Source of the DNA: Clostridia bacterium
GTDB taxonomy: Bacteria; Bacillota; Clostridia; Oscillospirales; CAG-272
DNA: 34,704 nt
Assembly (NCBI GenBank): GCA_017453305.1
Contig: JAFTKJ010000030.1
Coordinates: forward strand, 1-34,704
Reading direction: 5' to 3'
Under the pieces are notes generated by a model that was given only the letters and a program-made list of their open reading frames with translations, made no database searches and was not told the DNA's origin. Each line of letters opens with the position of its first letter. The stretch's first letter is position 1. Both the position numbers and the translations under genes were made by a program. Below are positions 9,349-18,550 of the stretch, piece by piece.

Positions 9349-10683
9349 ATGATAAAATGGTTATTGACGGGAGGGTTGATCCCCCCGATCCTATTGGCAC
9401 TTGGCGTCTTTTTCCTCCTTTATTTAAAGGGATACCCGTTTTTAAAGCCGCGGCGTATGCTGGGAGCCTTGCTTGGCGGTGGGAGCAAATCGGGAATATC
9501 CTCCTTTCGCGCTATGATGCTGGCGCTGGCGGGGACGCTTGGGGTAGGGAACATCGTTGGCGTGGCAAACGCCATTGCCATTGGTGGCGCCGGAGCGGTG
9601 TTCTGGATGTGGGTCTCCGCTCTGGTTGCCATGATCCTCAAATACGCCGAGATCCTTTTGGCGGTGGTGCATCGAAGACAGACGGCAAACGGGAGCCTTT
9701 TCGGCGGTGCGGTATATTATATCCGCGACACACTTTCAAGGGTGCGCCGTCATCGCGCGGCGGCGGTGCTTGGGGGCGTTTTTGCGATTTTGACTGTTAT
9801 TGACGCCTTGAGCATGGGATGCGTGATCCAGGTCAACGCCATCGGGCAAACGTTGGAACGCGTAGTGGGGCTTCCTCCGTGGATCACAGGTGTGGGATTG
9901 ATCCTTTTGACGCTCCCTCTCATTGCACGCGGAAGCCGTGGGATCTCGGCACTCACCGAATATCTCGTTCCCATCATGACGCTGGGCTATATCGTGCTGT
10001 CGGCGGCGGTGCTGATTCTGCGTTGGGATGTACTTGATGACGCTATGGTGTCTATTTTTCGGGAGGCGTTTTCCGCAGGAAGCGTGGCAGGAGGTGCGAT
10101 CGGCTTTCTGACCTCTCGCGCACTTCGTGTTGGAACGATGCGTGGGCTTCTTTCCAACGAGGCTGGCTGTGGAACGGCTCCCACGGCACATGCCTCCGCC
10201 GATGCCAAAAGCCCTGCCGATCAAGGGATCTGGGGGATCTTTGAGGTCTTTGCCGATACCATTGTGCTCTGCACGGCAACGGCACTTGTGATATTGGTCA
10301 GCGGCGTATCGGGCGGTGAGGGAGTACTGTTTACCTTAGGGGCGTATTCTTCGGTGCTGGGCGGCTTTGCGGAGTGGTTTCTTGCCGCCGCGGTTTTTTG
10401 CTTTGGATATGCTACCTTGATTTGCTGGGGTGGATACGGGCTGGAGAGCATCCGTTTTCTTTCCTCTAAAAAGAGCTGGCACGCGCTGTATCTGCTCGCC
10501 TTTGGCGCATGCGTGCTGTACGGCGTTTCTTTTGCTCCGGAGGCGGTGTGGAGCATTGCGGATTTTGCCATTTCTGCCATGACGGTGATCAATCTTTTCA
10601 TACTTCTGCTTTCTCGCCGTGAGATCCGCTCGCATACCCTTGCATGGGCAAACAAAAAGGAAGGAGCAAGGGATAAAATTTGA
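9349..10683 (+). CDS. Sodium:alanine/glycine symporter (AGCS family)
   Basis: A 444-residue membrane protein with about ten to eleven hydrophobic segments. Signatures of the AGCS family (TC 2.A.25, like AlsT/DagA) are GNIVGVANAIAIGGAGAVFW, KYAEILLAV and SNEAGCGTAP with the following TAHASA. It takes up alanine, glycine or a related small amino acid with sodium. The start at 9349 has GGAGG with a 7-nt spacer; the ATG at 9319 and TTG at 9301 are possible longer starts without as good a site. It is divergent from groES and alone in its unit. The usual C-terminal length is retained. Confidence 0.9.
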   Translation: MIKWLLTGGLIPPILLALGVFFLLYLKGYPFLKPRRMLGALLGGGSKSGISSFRAMMLALAGTLGVGNIVGVANAIAIGGAGAVFWMWVSALVAMILKYAEILLAVVHRRQTANGSLFGGAVYYIRDTLSRVRRHRAAAVLGGVFAILTVIDALSMGCVIQVNAIGQTLERVVGLPPWITGVGLILLTLPLIARGSRGISALTEYLVPIMTLGYIVLSAAVLILRWDVLDDAMVSIFREAFSAGSVAGGAIGFLTSRALRVGTMRGLLSNEAGCGTAPTAHASADAKSPADQGIWGIFEVFADTIVLCTATALVILVSGVSGGEGVLFTLGAYSSVLGGFAEWFLAAAVFCFGYATLICWGGYGLESIRFLSSKKSWHALYLLAFGACVLYGVSFAPEAVWSIADFAISAMTVINLFILLLSRREIRSHTLAWANKKEGARDKI

Positions 10684-10722
10684 TCTTTTTGTGATTACGA
10701 TTGATATTTTTGACTTGGAATA

Positions 10723-10751
10723 TTGACAATTGGGTTGGAATGTGATATGCT
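10723..10751 (+). promoter_or_regulatory. Sigma-A promoter for the M14 peptidase pair
   Basis: TTGACA (10723-10728) and TATGCT (10746-10751) are 17 bp apart, about 48 bp upstream of the first M14 gene. Confidence 0.8.
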
Positions 10752-10799
10752 AAAGACGTACATCTGTGTGCAAAATGCGGAAAAACGGAGGAGCCCAAT

Positions 10800-12041
10800 A
10801 TGAAAAAGGTACTGAAGCTGAACGCAAGATCTGTCGTTGAGGTGAAGGACGGCGGCGAGTGCCAATGCGTCAAGCTCAATTTTCAGGTCTATAAGGACGG
10901 AAAGCCCAATTTTGGAAGCCACGTCATTATTTACCGTCGCGAAGAAACGGGATACGTGTTCGACTACGACGAGTGGGAATACTTTGACTGTTTGCTGCCG
11001 CGCGAGGACGAGATCGTTTTTGACGGCGAGCTTGAAATTGATAACACGTTCTGCGAATACACCGATTACGATGTGGAGGTTGGAAAGACCTATGTGTATT
11101 GGGTGGGCAGAGAGCGCTTTGGCGAGTATCTGACGGGTCCTGCGCCCGTAACGGTGCGTGACCGCCGCGTGTGGTGGCACTTTGATGAGGTGTTGGAAAA
11201 GACGTATGCTCTGCAAAAGGATTTTCCTGAGTTGATCACGCTGGAGCAGGTGGGCAACACCGTGTTTGGAAAGCCTCTGATGGCAATTTTTGCAGGGGAT
11301 CGCACAAAGCCCGTGGTTGCTTGCGTGGGTGCCGTTCACGCAGGTGAGTCAGGCCCCGAGATTCTTTTGCCGCTGGTTCGTGAGCTGGCGCGTGAGCAAA
11401 GTGAGCTGTTAAAGAAAAGCTGTTTGGCAATCCTGCCCGTGGTCAACGCCGATATGCGTGAAAAAATGGTAGATGGCGCCCCCTGGTATATTCGTACCAA
11501 TGCGGCAGGCGTTGACATCAATCGCAACCTGGATGCCGATTGGGATTTGACCGACTATAGCTACAATCTTTCCAGTGCCGACTACCGCAGTCCCACTTAT
11601 CGAGGACCATACCCGAACTCCGAGCCCGAGGTGCGCGCCGTGCTTCAGTTTTTAAAGCTTGCCGATCCGCGCGTGGCATTTTCCTTCCACGGTCCTTGCT
11701 CGGTTACGGCAGAGGGCATGATCGTATCCAAAAGCGCCACCGGTGACGAGGCATATCTTGCCATGGCAGATCAGATCAAGCAGATCTACAGCGATCATTT
11801 CCGCGATGCGATCGATTTTCCCAAGAGAGAAAATTACAAGGCTGGAATTGCGTGCTCTGCGGGCAGCATTCCTACGTATCTGTATCATCGCGGTATCCCT
11901 GCTTTCGATCTGGAGCTGAGCGGAGACCTGCATATGCTGGACGGAAGCATTCGCGGCAACACCACTCCCGAAATGATCTCTTTGATGGTACAAGCGCACA
12001 AGGCAGGCTTGATCAGTATGCTGAAGCGCTACGGAAAATAA
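10800..12041 (+). CDS. M14 zinc carboxypeptidase-family protein, copy A
   Basis: The 413-residue product has an N-terminal beta-rich, FN3-like domain (about 1-125, ending GPAPVTVRD) and an M14 metallocarboxypeptidase domain. M14 hallmarks are intact: HAGE (H180, E183) and H297 in SFHG as zinc ligands, N241-R242 in GVDINRN for substrate carboxylate binding, and E372 in FDLELSGD as the likely catalytic Glu. There is no signal peptide, so the enzyme is cytoplasmic; M14 relatives of this type include gamma-D-Glu-diamino acid amidases that recycle muropeptides, but the substrate is not shown here. GGAGG precedes the start. It is followed after 49 bp by a paralogue of identical length. Confidence 0.85.
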   Translation: MKKVLKLNARSVVEVKDGGECQCVKLNFQVYKDGKPNFGSHVIIYRREETGYVFDYDEWEYFDCLLPREDEIVFDGELEIDNTFCEYTDYDVEVGKTYVYWVGRERFGEYLTGPAPVTVRDRRVWWHFDEVLEKTYALQKDFPELITLEQVGNTVFGKPLMAIFAGDRTKPVVACVGAVHAGESGPEILLPLVRELAREQSELLKKSCLAILPVVNADMREKMVDGAPWYIRTNAAGVDINRNLDADWDLTDYSYNLSSADYRSPTYRGPYPNSEPEVRAVLQFLKLADPRVAFSFHGPCSVTAEGMIVSKSATGDEAYLAMADQIKQIYSDHFRDAIDFPKRENYKAGIACSAGSIPTYLYHRGIPAFDLELSGDLHMLDGSIRGNTTPEMISLMVQAHKAGLISMLKRYGK

Positions 12042-12090
12042 ATTGTAACAGAATGCAACGTTTCAAATACAGAAAGTGAGGAAAAGACTT

Positions 12091-13332
12091 ATGAAAAAGG
12101 TATTAAAGCTGAATGCGAGATCGGTCGTTGAGGTGAAGGACGGCGGCGAGTGCCAATGTGTCAAGCTCAATTTTCAGGTCTATAAGGACGGAAAGCCTAA
12201 TTTTGGAAGTAAGGTCATCATCTACCGTCGCGAAGAAACGGGATACGTGTTCGACTACGACGAGTGGGAATACTTTGACTGTTTGCTGCCGCGCGAGGAC
12301 GAGATCGTTTTTGACGGCGAGCTTGAAATTGATAATACGTTCTGCGAATACACCGATTACGACGTGGAGGTTGGAAAGACCTACGTGTATTGGGTGGGCA
12401 GAGAGCGCTTTGGCGAGTATCTGACGGGTCCTGCGCCCGTAACGGTGCGCGATCGCCGCGTGTGGTGGCATTTTGACGAGATTTTGGAAAAGACCTATGC
12501 ACTGCAAAAGGATTTTCCGAATGACGTGACCCTGGAGCAGGTTGGTAATACCGTGTACGGAAAGCCCCTGGTGGCGGCGTACGTGGGCAACCGTAAAAAT
12601 CTGATTGCGTGTGTGGGTGCCGTGCACGCGGGTGAATCCGGTCCCGAGATCCTTTTGCCTCTGGTGCGTGAGCTGCTGACCGAGCATCACGAACTGTTGG
12701 AGCGTTGCGGCATGGCGATTTTGCCCGTGGTCAATGCCGACATGCGTGAAAAGATGGTGGACGGCGCGCCGTGGTACATTCGCACCAACGCCGTCGGTGT
12801 GGATCTGAACCGCAACTTTGACGCGGATTGGGAGCTGATCGACTACAGCTACAACCTTTCCAGCGCCGATTATCGCAGTCCCACCTACCGAGGACCTTAC
12901 CCGAACTCCGAGCCCGAGGTGCGCGCGTTGATCAAGCTGATGGAGTCCGCCGCTCCGCGTGCGCTCTTCTCCTTCCATTTCCTGTGCTCCATTACGGCAG
13001 ACGGCTTGATCGTTTCCAAGAGTGCCAAGGATGATGCGCCTTATCTTGCCGATGCCGACGAGGTCAAGCAGATCTACAGTGACAGCTTCCGCGATGCCAT
13101 CGGTGCACAAAGACGCGAAAACTACAAGGCGGGTATCGTTTGCTCCGCGGGAAGTCTTCCGACCTATATGTATCGCAAGCACGGAATTCCCGCGTTCGAC
13201 CTGGAGATCAGCGGCGATCTTGACATGCTGATGGACTGCAAGCGTGACCAAACCACGCCCGAAATGGTTGACATTGCCCGTCGCGGTCACAAGGACGGCT
13301 TGATCAAAATGCTGGAAAGATACAGCGTATAA
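12091..13332 (+). CDS. M14 zinc carboxypeptidase-family protein, copy B
   Basis: A 413-residue paralogue of the preceding gene with the same layout: FN3-like N-terminal domain, then an M14 domain with HAGE (H179, E182), GVDLNRN, SFHF and FDLEISGD. The first 142 residues differ from copy A at only two positions (41 and 131), while the catalytic domain differs at many. The zinc-site His is followed by Phe-Leu instead of Gly-Pro, so substrate preference may have shifted. The ATG at 12091 is preferred over the GTG at 12076 because GTGAGG acts as its ribosome binding site. It probably shares the copy A promoter and ends at the terminator at 13345-13380. Confidence 0.85.
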   Translation: MKKVLKLNARSVVEVKDGGECQCVKLNFQVYKDGKPNFGSKVIIYRREETGYVFDYDEWEYFDCLLPREDEIVFDGELEIDNTFCEYTDYDVEVGKTYVYWVGRERFGEYLTGPAPVTVRDRRVWWHFDEILEKTYALQKDFPNDVTLEQVGNTVYGKPLVAAYVGNRKNLIACVGAVHAGESGPEILLPLVRELLTEHHELLERCGMAILPVVNADMREKMVDGAPWYIRTNAVGVDLNRNFDADWELIDYSYNLSSADYRSPTYRGPYPNSEPEVRALIKLMESAAPRALFSFHFLCSITADGLIVSKSAKDDAPYLADADEVKQIYSDSFRDAIGAQRRENYKAGIVCSAGSLPTYMYRKHGIPAFDLEISGDLDMLMDCKRDQTTPEMVDIARRGHKDGLIKMLERYSV

Positions 13333-13344
13333 GTTGAATATCAA

Positions 13345-13380
13345 AAAGGGGGAAGCTTCACGAATGAAGCTTCCCCCTTT
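13345..13380. terminator. Bidirectional terminator between M14 copy B and the ABC exporter
   Basis: A perfect 16-bp stem (13345-13360 with 13365-13380) with a CGAA loop. T-rich sequence is present on the minus strand and the 3' arm itself ends in TTT on the plus strand, so it can serve both convergent units. Confidence 0.85.
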
Positions 13381-13398
13381 GTGTTTCGGTCGAACAAG

Positions 13399-15063
13399 TT
13401 ATTTTCTCCCGTTTGCTAAAAACAGGGGAGAGAGTGAAAAGAACACGGCGCCTACGGCAACGTTGACGATTGCGGCAATGACTGCGGCAAGGGGCAGGAA
13501 AGAGAAGATTCCGCCCACGATCAGAATGATGGCGTCGGGTAACAATCCAAAATAGACGAACATCACCTGGATGATGGTTTTGACGGGCTTGGCGGCAGAG
13601 ACCGGGATGGAAAGGTCGATAAAGGTTGCCACGCAGGTGGAATAAAAATCAAGCGTGACGATAAATACCAACCAAGCAAACGCCTCCAAAAGATTTGAGC
13701 CCATGATCAGTGCCGAGAACAGCATTGCCGGCAAAAGGTCCAGGGCGCAGTTTGCACTGCCGCCCAAAAGTGAAAAGAGCATTTTTGCCCACGGGCTTTC
13801 GGGAACCATCAAAAAGCTATCCATTTGCGTATCCTGCGAGAGGGGATTGCCGAGCGAGCGGAAAAAGGCGACCGCTGCCAGAATCAGCGCGATGGGAGTA
13901 AAGTTTACCGTTTCCATCATGAAGCGCAGAATGTACGTGCCCCCGAGTCCAATTGCAAGGTAGGTCAATGCCGTTGTGGTAAAGAAGCCGAGATGTGCAA
14001 AGCGGAAGCGGTTATACATCGCTTTAAAAAAGTAGACGTTTGCACCAAAGCCGTGCCGCAAGCCGTCGCGGCGGAGCTTTTCACTACGGTCTTTTTTCTT
14101 CTTGGCAACCACGGTCTGTCCGCTCTGTACCGCCTGCTGGAGCTCTGCCGTCTCTTCGGATTTTGCCATGGCGTCCTCGTAAAAATCGACGCGCATCGTC
14201 CAGATCAGGCAAATGAGCCCCACAGCGGAGGCGATCAGAAGTCCCAGCGAAAGAAGTGCCAAGGGGAGATTGCCCTCCAGGGCAAACATGCAAAAGCCCT
14301 TCAGCCAGCCGAAGATGGGGATCCAACGCGTTGCGGGTGCGTTGAAGAATTGAAGCGCCGCCTCAAACGGAGTGGCGGAGGTGGATTTCCAATAGATGAC
14401 AAAGCTTGCCACCAGCACACCAAGCAGGGCGAAAATGGTGGGACGCAGACGGCGTTTGACGGATGGATAGGTAGACGCCACGGTGTAGAGCAACACCTGC
14501 ACGAGCTTGCTTAAGATCAAAAGAAATGCCCAAGCAAAAATGACGGTAATGGCACCCCAGAGCGGAATGCCGAGGTTGATGACCATGTTGGGTACCTGGA
14601 ACAGCAGATAAATGCTGAGCACCAGCGAGGTGCCGATCTGCGTCATCAGGCGGAACAGAAGCACCGATTGCGGCTTCATGGGGGAGGCGAACAGCAAATT
14701 GACGTCTGCCTGCAAAAACACCGCGCAGCCGCTCTTGTCGGCACTCAGCGCGTTCAGGACAAAGGTCAAAAGGATCACGGCGGCAATGACAAGCTCTACG
14801 ATCTGCATCATCATGGCGGCGTCCTCTTCGGTCCACTCCTCTTCGGGGAATTCCTCTTCCGGAAGCTCTTCCTCCGGGAATTCTTCTTCCTCGCCGGGGA
14901 TTTCTTCTTCCTCACCGGCAAGGTCCTCCAAAAAGGCGGCTCCCGCACCGATCAGAACACCAAAGGCAAGGCAAGCGACAAGGAAGATGGCGACCCAGGT
15001 CTTAAACAGCTTGCGGATCTGGTTTTTGATCGAGCAAAAGGCGTAATAGAAAAACAGCTTCAT
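13399..15063 (-). CDS. ABC exporter permease with acidic repeat
   Basis: A 554-residue polytopic membrane protein of roughly twelve segments, resembling the putative ABC-exporter (ABC-2-like) permeases that pair with a single ATPase in Firmicutes. Residues about 50-80 form a striking acidic repeat of E-E-E-x-P type before the second hydrophobic segment. A basic cytoplasmic loop (VAKKKKDRSEKLRR, about residues 325-338) splits the two halves. Its ATG overlaps the stop of the upstream ATPase gene (ATGA), so the two are translationally coupled. The exported substrate is unknown. Confidence 0.8.
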   Translation of the reverse strand: MKLFFYYAFCSIKNQIRKLFKTWVAIFLVACLAFGVLIGAGAAFLEDLAGEEEEIPGEEEEFPEEELPEEEFPEEEWTEEDAAMMMQIVELVIAAVILLTFVLNALSADKSGCAVFLQADVNLLFASPMKPQSVLLFRLMTQIGTSLVLSIYLLFQVPNMVINLGIPLWGAITVIFAWAFLLILSKLVQVLLYTVASTYPSVKRRLRPTIFALLGVLVASFVIYWKSTSATPFEAALQFFNAPATRWIPIFGWLKGFCMFALEGNLPLALLSLGLLIASAVGLICLIWTMRVDFYEDAMAKSEETAELQQAVQSGQTVVAKKKKDRSEKLRRDGLRHGFGANVYFFKAMYNRFRFAHLGFFTTTALTYLAIGLGGTYILRFMMETVNFTPIALILAAVAFFRSLGNPLSQDTQMDSFLMVPESPWAKMLFSLLGGSANCALDLLPAMLFSALIMGSNLLEAFAWLVFIVTLDFYSTCVATFIDLSIPVSAAKPVKTIIQVMFVYFGLLPDAIILIVGGIFSFLPLAAVIAAIVNVAVGAVFFSLSPLFLANGRK

Positions 15064-15782
15064 TGTGCGTCCTCCGCGGGAGATGCAACGCCCTCGGTCA
15101 CCTCAAAGAAGAGATCCTCCAGCGTTTTATTCTCCGATTCCAGTTGGGTGCGGAGCACGTTTGCACGAACGGTACCGTTTTGCATGATGATGGTACGATC
15201 CCACAGCATGTCCACGCTGTCGATGATGTGCGTGCTGACCAGAAGCGTACACCCCTCCTCGCGCATTTGCGCCATCATTTGCTTGAGCTCCTTGATGGCG
15301 TGGGGGTCAAGACCGATCATCGGCTCGTCCAAAAGGAGCATCTTGGGGCGGGGCAACAGTCCAAGACAAATGTTCAGCTTTTGCTGCATTCCCTTGGAGA
15401 GCTCGTCGCCGAATTTTTTGCGCTTGTCGCTCAATTCAAATCGTTCCAAAAGCTCCTCGGCGTATGCCTTGTAATCGGTCAGACGGTATGCGCGAGCAAT
15501 GAATTCCAAGTGCTCCGAAACGGTCAGATTGGGATAGAGGGAGGGAAGCTCCGGAATGTATCCCAAAAGGCGGCGCGCGTCGGTGGTTTTGTTGGGGATT
15601 CCGCCAACGGTGACGTCACCGTCGTAGCGCAAAAAGCCGATCACAGCCTTCATAAGCGTGCTTTTTCCTGCCCCGTTAGGGCCTAACAGAACGGTGACGC
15701 TGCCGGGCTCCAAAGAAAAGCTGACGTCGTTGCAGGCAAGCAGCTTGCCGTATTTTTTCGTTACGTGCGATACGTTTAACAT
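15060..15782 (-). CDS. ABC transporter ATP-binding protein
   Basis: A 240-residue ATPase with Walker A GPNGAGKST (from residue 34), the signature LSKGMQQKL, Walker B LLLDEPMIGLDP and the H-loop STH. It energises the permease encoded next, with which it overlaps by 4 bp. Length is normal for a stand-alone exporter ATPase of the CcmA/NatA type. The start is preceded by AAGGAGAATCC. Confidence 0.93.
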   Translation of the reverse strand: MLNVSHVTKKYGKLLACNDVSFSLEPGSVTVLLGPNGAGKSTLMKAVIGFLRYDGDVTVGGIPNKTTDARRLLGYIPELPSLYPNLTVSEHLEFIARAYRLTDYKAYAEELLERFELSDKRKKFGDELSKGMQQKLNICLGLLPRPKMLLLDEPMIGLDPHAIKELKQMMAQMREEGCTLLVSTHIIDSVDMLWDRTIIMQNGTVRANVLRTQLESENKTLEDLFFEVTEGVASPAEDAQ

Positions 15783-15812
15783 GTTGGATTCTCCTTATCA
15801 AAAGATGCTGTT

Positions 15813-15841
15813 ATTATAGCACAATCGCGAATATTTTTCAA
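15813..15841 (-). promoter_or_regulatory. Sigma-A promoter for the ABC exporter operon
   Basis: On the minus strand TTGAAA (15836-15841) and TATAAT (15813-15818) have a 17-bp spacer, about 30 bp upstream of the ATPase start. Confidence 0.8.
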
Positions 15842-15868
15842 GATGTTTGAAAAGATTTTTTGAACCCC

Positions 15869-15897
15869 TTGCACAATTGCAAAAAGCGTGTTATAAT
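15869..15897 (+). promoter_or_regulatory. Sigma-A promoter for nagA-GH43
   Basis: TTGCAC (15869-15874) and TATAAT (15892-15897) have a 17-bp spacer, about 32 bp before nagA. No clear NagR/GntR-type palindrome was recognised nearby. Confidence 0.8.
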
Positions 15898-15929
15898 GAT
15901 GTAAATGAGATTTGTTCCGGAGGTGGAGT

Positions 15930-17051
15930 ATGAGATATCTGATTGAAGGCGGCAATGTGTGGAGCACCACGCACAAGTGGCTGAAAAATTGTCCCGTTTT
16001 GATCGAGGACGGCACGATCGTTGCCATGGACATGGATTGCTGTGAAAAAGCAGCTGACGCGCATATTGACGCGCACGGGCTTTGCGTTCTTCCCGGTCTT
16101 GTGGACGTGCACACCCATGGGCGTGCGGGCTTTGATTTTGCCAACGCCACCAAGGAGCAAATGCAATTGATGAAGCTGGATTACGCCAAACGCGGCGTAA
16201 CATCGGTTTTTGCAACGCTTGCCTCCGCTACCGAGGAGGAATGGGAGAATGCGATTGCCGCCATTGAAGCGTGCGGCTATGAGGGCATTCATTTTGAGGG
16301 ACGCTGGCTCAATCCCGGCAAAAAAGGCGCACACGCCCCACATTTGCTGGCGCTTCCTACCGCTGCGGACGCCGAGCACTTTTTGCGCCTGGTGCACGTT
16401 CCTTGCCACGTCAGCGCCGCTTTGGAGCTGGACGAGGACGGTTCGTTTGCAAAAGCGGTTCTCTCGCACGGTGCAACGCTTGGCTTGGGGCACACCTGTG
16501 CTTCGGCAGGCGAAGCACGTGTTGCAATCGCGCGCGGTGCGACCTCCTTTACCCACCTTTACAATGCAATGCCCCCCTTGCACCACCGTGAGGGCGGTGC
16601 GGTTGCCGTTGCCTTTTTGGGAGGCGGCTACGGGGAATTGATCGTGGACGGCGTACACGTCTGCCCCGAAATGATTGCCTTGGCGTATCGTTGTCTCGGT
16701 GCGGACAAGACCGTGCTGATCACCGACTCCATGGCAGGCACGGGATGCCCCGACGGGGAGTACTCGATTGCAGGCATGCCCGTCTTTTTGAAGAACGGCA
16801 AAGCGGTGCTTGCCGACGGTACGCTGGCAGGCAGCACGCTGAATTTGTGGGACGGTGTGAAAAACCTGATGGATTTTGCAAACATCCCCTTGGAGGATGC
16901 CATTGCTTGTGCCACCGTCAACCCTGCACGCATGGTGGGAATTGACGGTACGGTTGGTAGCATTGAGGTTGGAAAACGCGCGGATCTGCTGCTGGTGGAT
17001 CCCGACTTGAACATAAAGCGCGTCGTTTATCGCGGCGAACCGTTAAATTGA
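15930..17051 (+). CDS. nagA: N-acetylglucosamine-6-phosphate deacetylase
   Basis: The 373-residue product is an amidohydrolase that converts GlcNAc-6-phosphate to GlcN-6-phosphate and acetate, entering amino-sugar catabolism or cell-wall recycling. Metal and active-site motifs are visible: HTHG (H61, H63), FEGRWLNP (E123), LGHTCA (H188), FTHLYNAM (H209), DGVH (H243) and the catalytic Asp in ITDSMAG (D266). The start at 15930 has GGAGGTGG directly upstream. No nagB or GlcNAc transporter is adjacent; instead a GH43-type gene follows 11 bp later. Confidence 0.92.
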   Translation: MRYLIEGGNVWSTTHKWLKNCPVLIEDGTIVAMDMDCCEKAADAHIDAHGLCVLPGLVDVHTHGRAGFDFANATKEQMQLMKLDYAKRGVTSVFATLASATEEEWENAIAAIEACGYEGIHFEGRWLNPGKKGAHAPHLLALPTAADAEHFLRLVHVPCHVSAALELDEDGSFAKAVLSHGATLGLGHTCASAGEARVAIARGATSFTHLYNAMPPLHHREGGAVAVAFLGGGYGELIVDGVHVCPEMIALAYRCLGADKTVLITDSMAGTGCPDGEYSIAGMPVFLKNGKAVLADGTLAGSTLNLWDGVKNLMDFANIPLEDAIACATVNPARMVGIDGTVGSIEVGKRADLLLVDPDLNIKRVVYRGEPLN

Positions 17052-17062
17052 GGTTGACGATC

Positions 17063-18550
17063 ATGAAAAAAACAAAAGAACAATTAACGTATTGCAATCC
17101 GCTTCCCATTCCGTCCCTTCCGCGCGGAAAGGACGAGTGGTATTCGCAGGAGTACGGGATGTTCAGCCATGAAAACAAGCCTGCAAAGATTACCACTCCC
17201 GACTATCGCTCCATTTCCGATCCCACGGTGTTTTACCACGGCGGAAAATGGTATCTTTACCCCAGCTACGGTATGGCGTGGGTGAGCGAGGATTTTGCCA
17301 ATTGGGAGCACGTGCGCACAGAGCCGTATTGCCCCAAATACAGCCCCACCATCATTCCGTGGGGGGACAAGTTTTTGCTGACTGCGTGGTTTTGCCCGCT
17401 TTACGAGTCGGACAGTCCCACAGGTCCCTTCCGTGAGCTTGGCGAGTTTATTATGCCCGACGGCTCTACCTTCCGCCCGTGCGATCCCGGGCTGTTTGCC
17501 GATGACGACGGAAGAATCTATCTCTACGCTTTTTCCTCCGTCCCTTGTGACGCGCCCCACAAATTTGATTGCAGAATTGTGGGATACGAGCTGGATCGCA
17601 ATGATCCCCGTCGCGTCATCCGCGGTTCCGAGGTGCTCTTTCAGATGAATCCCGACCACGTGTGGGAGCGAAAGGGCTTTCACAATCAGAACCGCGCCTT
17701 TGGTTGGGTGGAGGGACCGCACATGGTCAAGCACAACGGTCGTTATTACTTGATCTACGGTGCTCCCGATACCTGCAATTCCGCCTATGCGATGGGCGTG
17801 TACTACTCGGATGACGGTCCGCTGGACAATTTTATCTATCAAAAAAAGAACCCTCTAACTTACAGCCGTTACGGCGTGGTTGCGGGGGCAGGACATGGAT
17901 GTGTGGAGCACGGCCCCGATAACACCTTGTGGGCATTTTACACGGTGGTATCTCCCACGTTGCACCGCTATGAACGCCGCATCGGCATGGATCTTGTCGC
18001 GGTGGACGAGAACGGCGAATTGTACTGTCCGCACGGTGTTACCGATACGCCGCAGTACGCACCGGGTGTGATGCGTGATCCCGTGGCTTGCAATTCTCCC
18101 GAATGGGTGTCCCTGACGGGGCGCGTTCCCACCGAGGCGTCGAGCCAAATTTACGGCAGAGAGGCATTGTATGCGGTGGACGAGCACAGCCTGACGTGGT
18201 GGGAGCCGCAACGGGAGGACCCGATGCCCACCCTGACCTGCAATCTGCAAGCACCGTTTTGCGCGCAAGCGATGCGCGTATGGTGGCGTGAGCTGGACTT
18301 GGACTACGGCAAGGGCATTTTGCCTGCTCCCGTGTGCTACACGTTGGAGGGGAAGTGCGGCGAGGAGTGGGTGACGCTGCTCGATCTGCGCGAAAACAAA
18401 GAGGAAATGAACATTGACTACCGCGTATTTTCTCCTACGGTCTGCACCGAGGTGCGTCTGCGCATTCATGCATGGGCGCCCGGCACACGCATCGGCGTGA
18501 TTGATTTTGCTGTGTTTGGGGCATATCCCGACCAAGAAAGTGAGAAATGA
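17063..18550 (+). CDS. GH43-type glycoside hydrolase with C-terminal discoidin-like domain
   Basis: A 495-residue protein with a five-bladed beta-propeller GH43 signature: the base Asp in SDPTVF (D53), the second Asp in CDPGLFADDDG (D141) and the acid Glu in WVEGPHMVKHNG (E217). The C-terminal part (about 360-490) resembles an F5/8-type C (discoidin) carbohydrate-binding fold. No signal peptide is present, so it probably cleaves imported oligosaccharides (arabinosides, xylosides or galactosides; not determined). The ATG at 17063 has TGAGGT about 9 nt upstream, and that box overlaps the nagA stop, so translation is probably coupled. Confidence 0.78.
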   Translation: MKKTKEQLTYCNPLPIPSLPRGKDEWYSQEYGMFSHENKPAKITTPDYRSISDPTVFYHGGKWYLYPSYGMAWVSEDFANWEHVRTEPYCPKYSPTIIPWGDKFLLTAWFCPLYESDSPTGPFRELGEFIMPDGSTFRPCDPGLFADDDGRIYLYAFSSVPCDAPHKFDCRIVGYELDRNDPRRVIRGSEVLFQMNPDHVWERKGFHNQNRAFGWVEGPHMVKHNGRYYLIYGAPDTCNSAYAMGVYYSDDGPLDNFIYQKKNPLTYSRYGVVAGAGHGCVEHGPDNTLWAFYTVVSPTLHRYERRIGMDLVAVDENGELYCPHGVTDTPQYAPGVMRDPVACNSPEWVSLTGRVPTEASSQIYGREALYAVDEHSLTWWEPQREDPMPTLTCNLQAPFCAQAMRVWWRELDLDYGKGILPAPVCYTLEGKCGEEWVTLLDLRENKEEMNIDYRVFSPTVCTEVRLRIHAWAPGTRIGVIDFAVFGAYPDQESEK

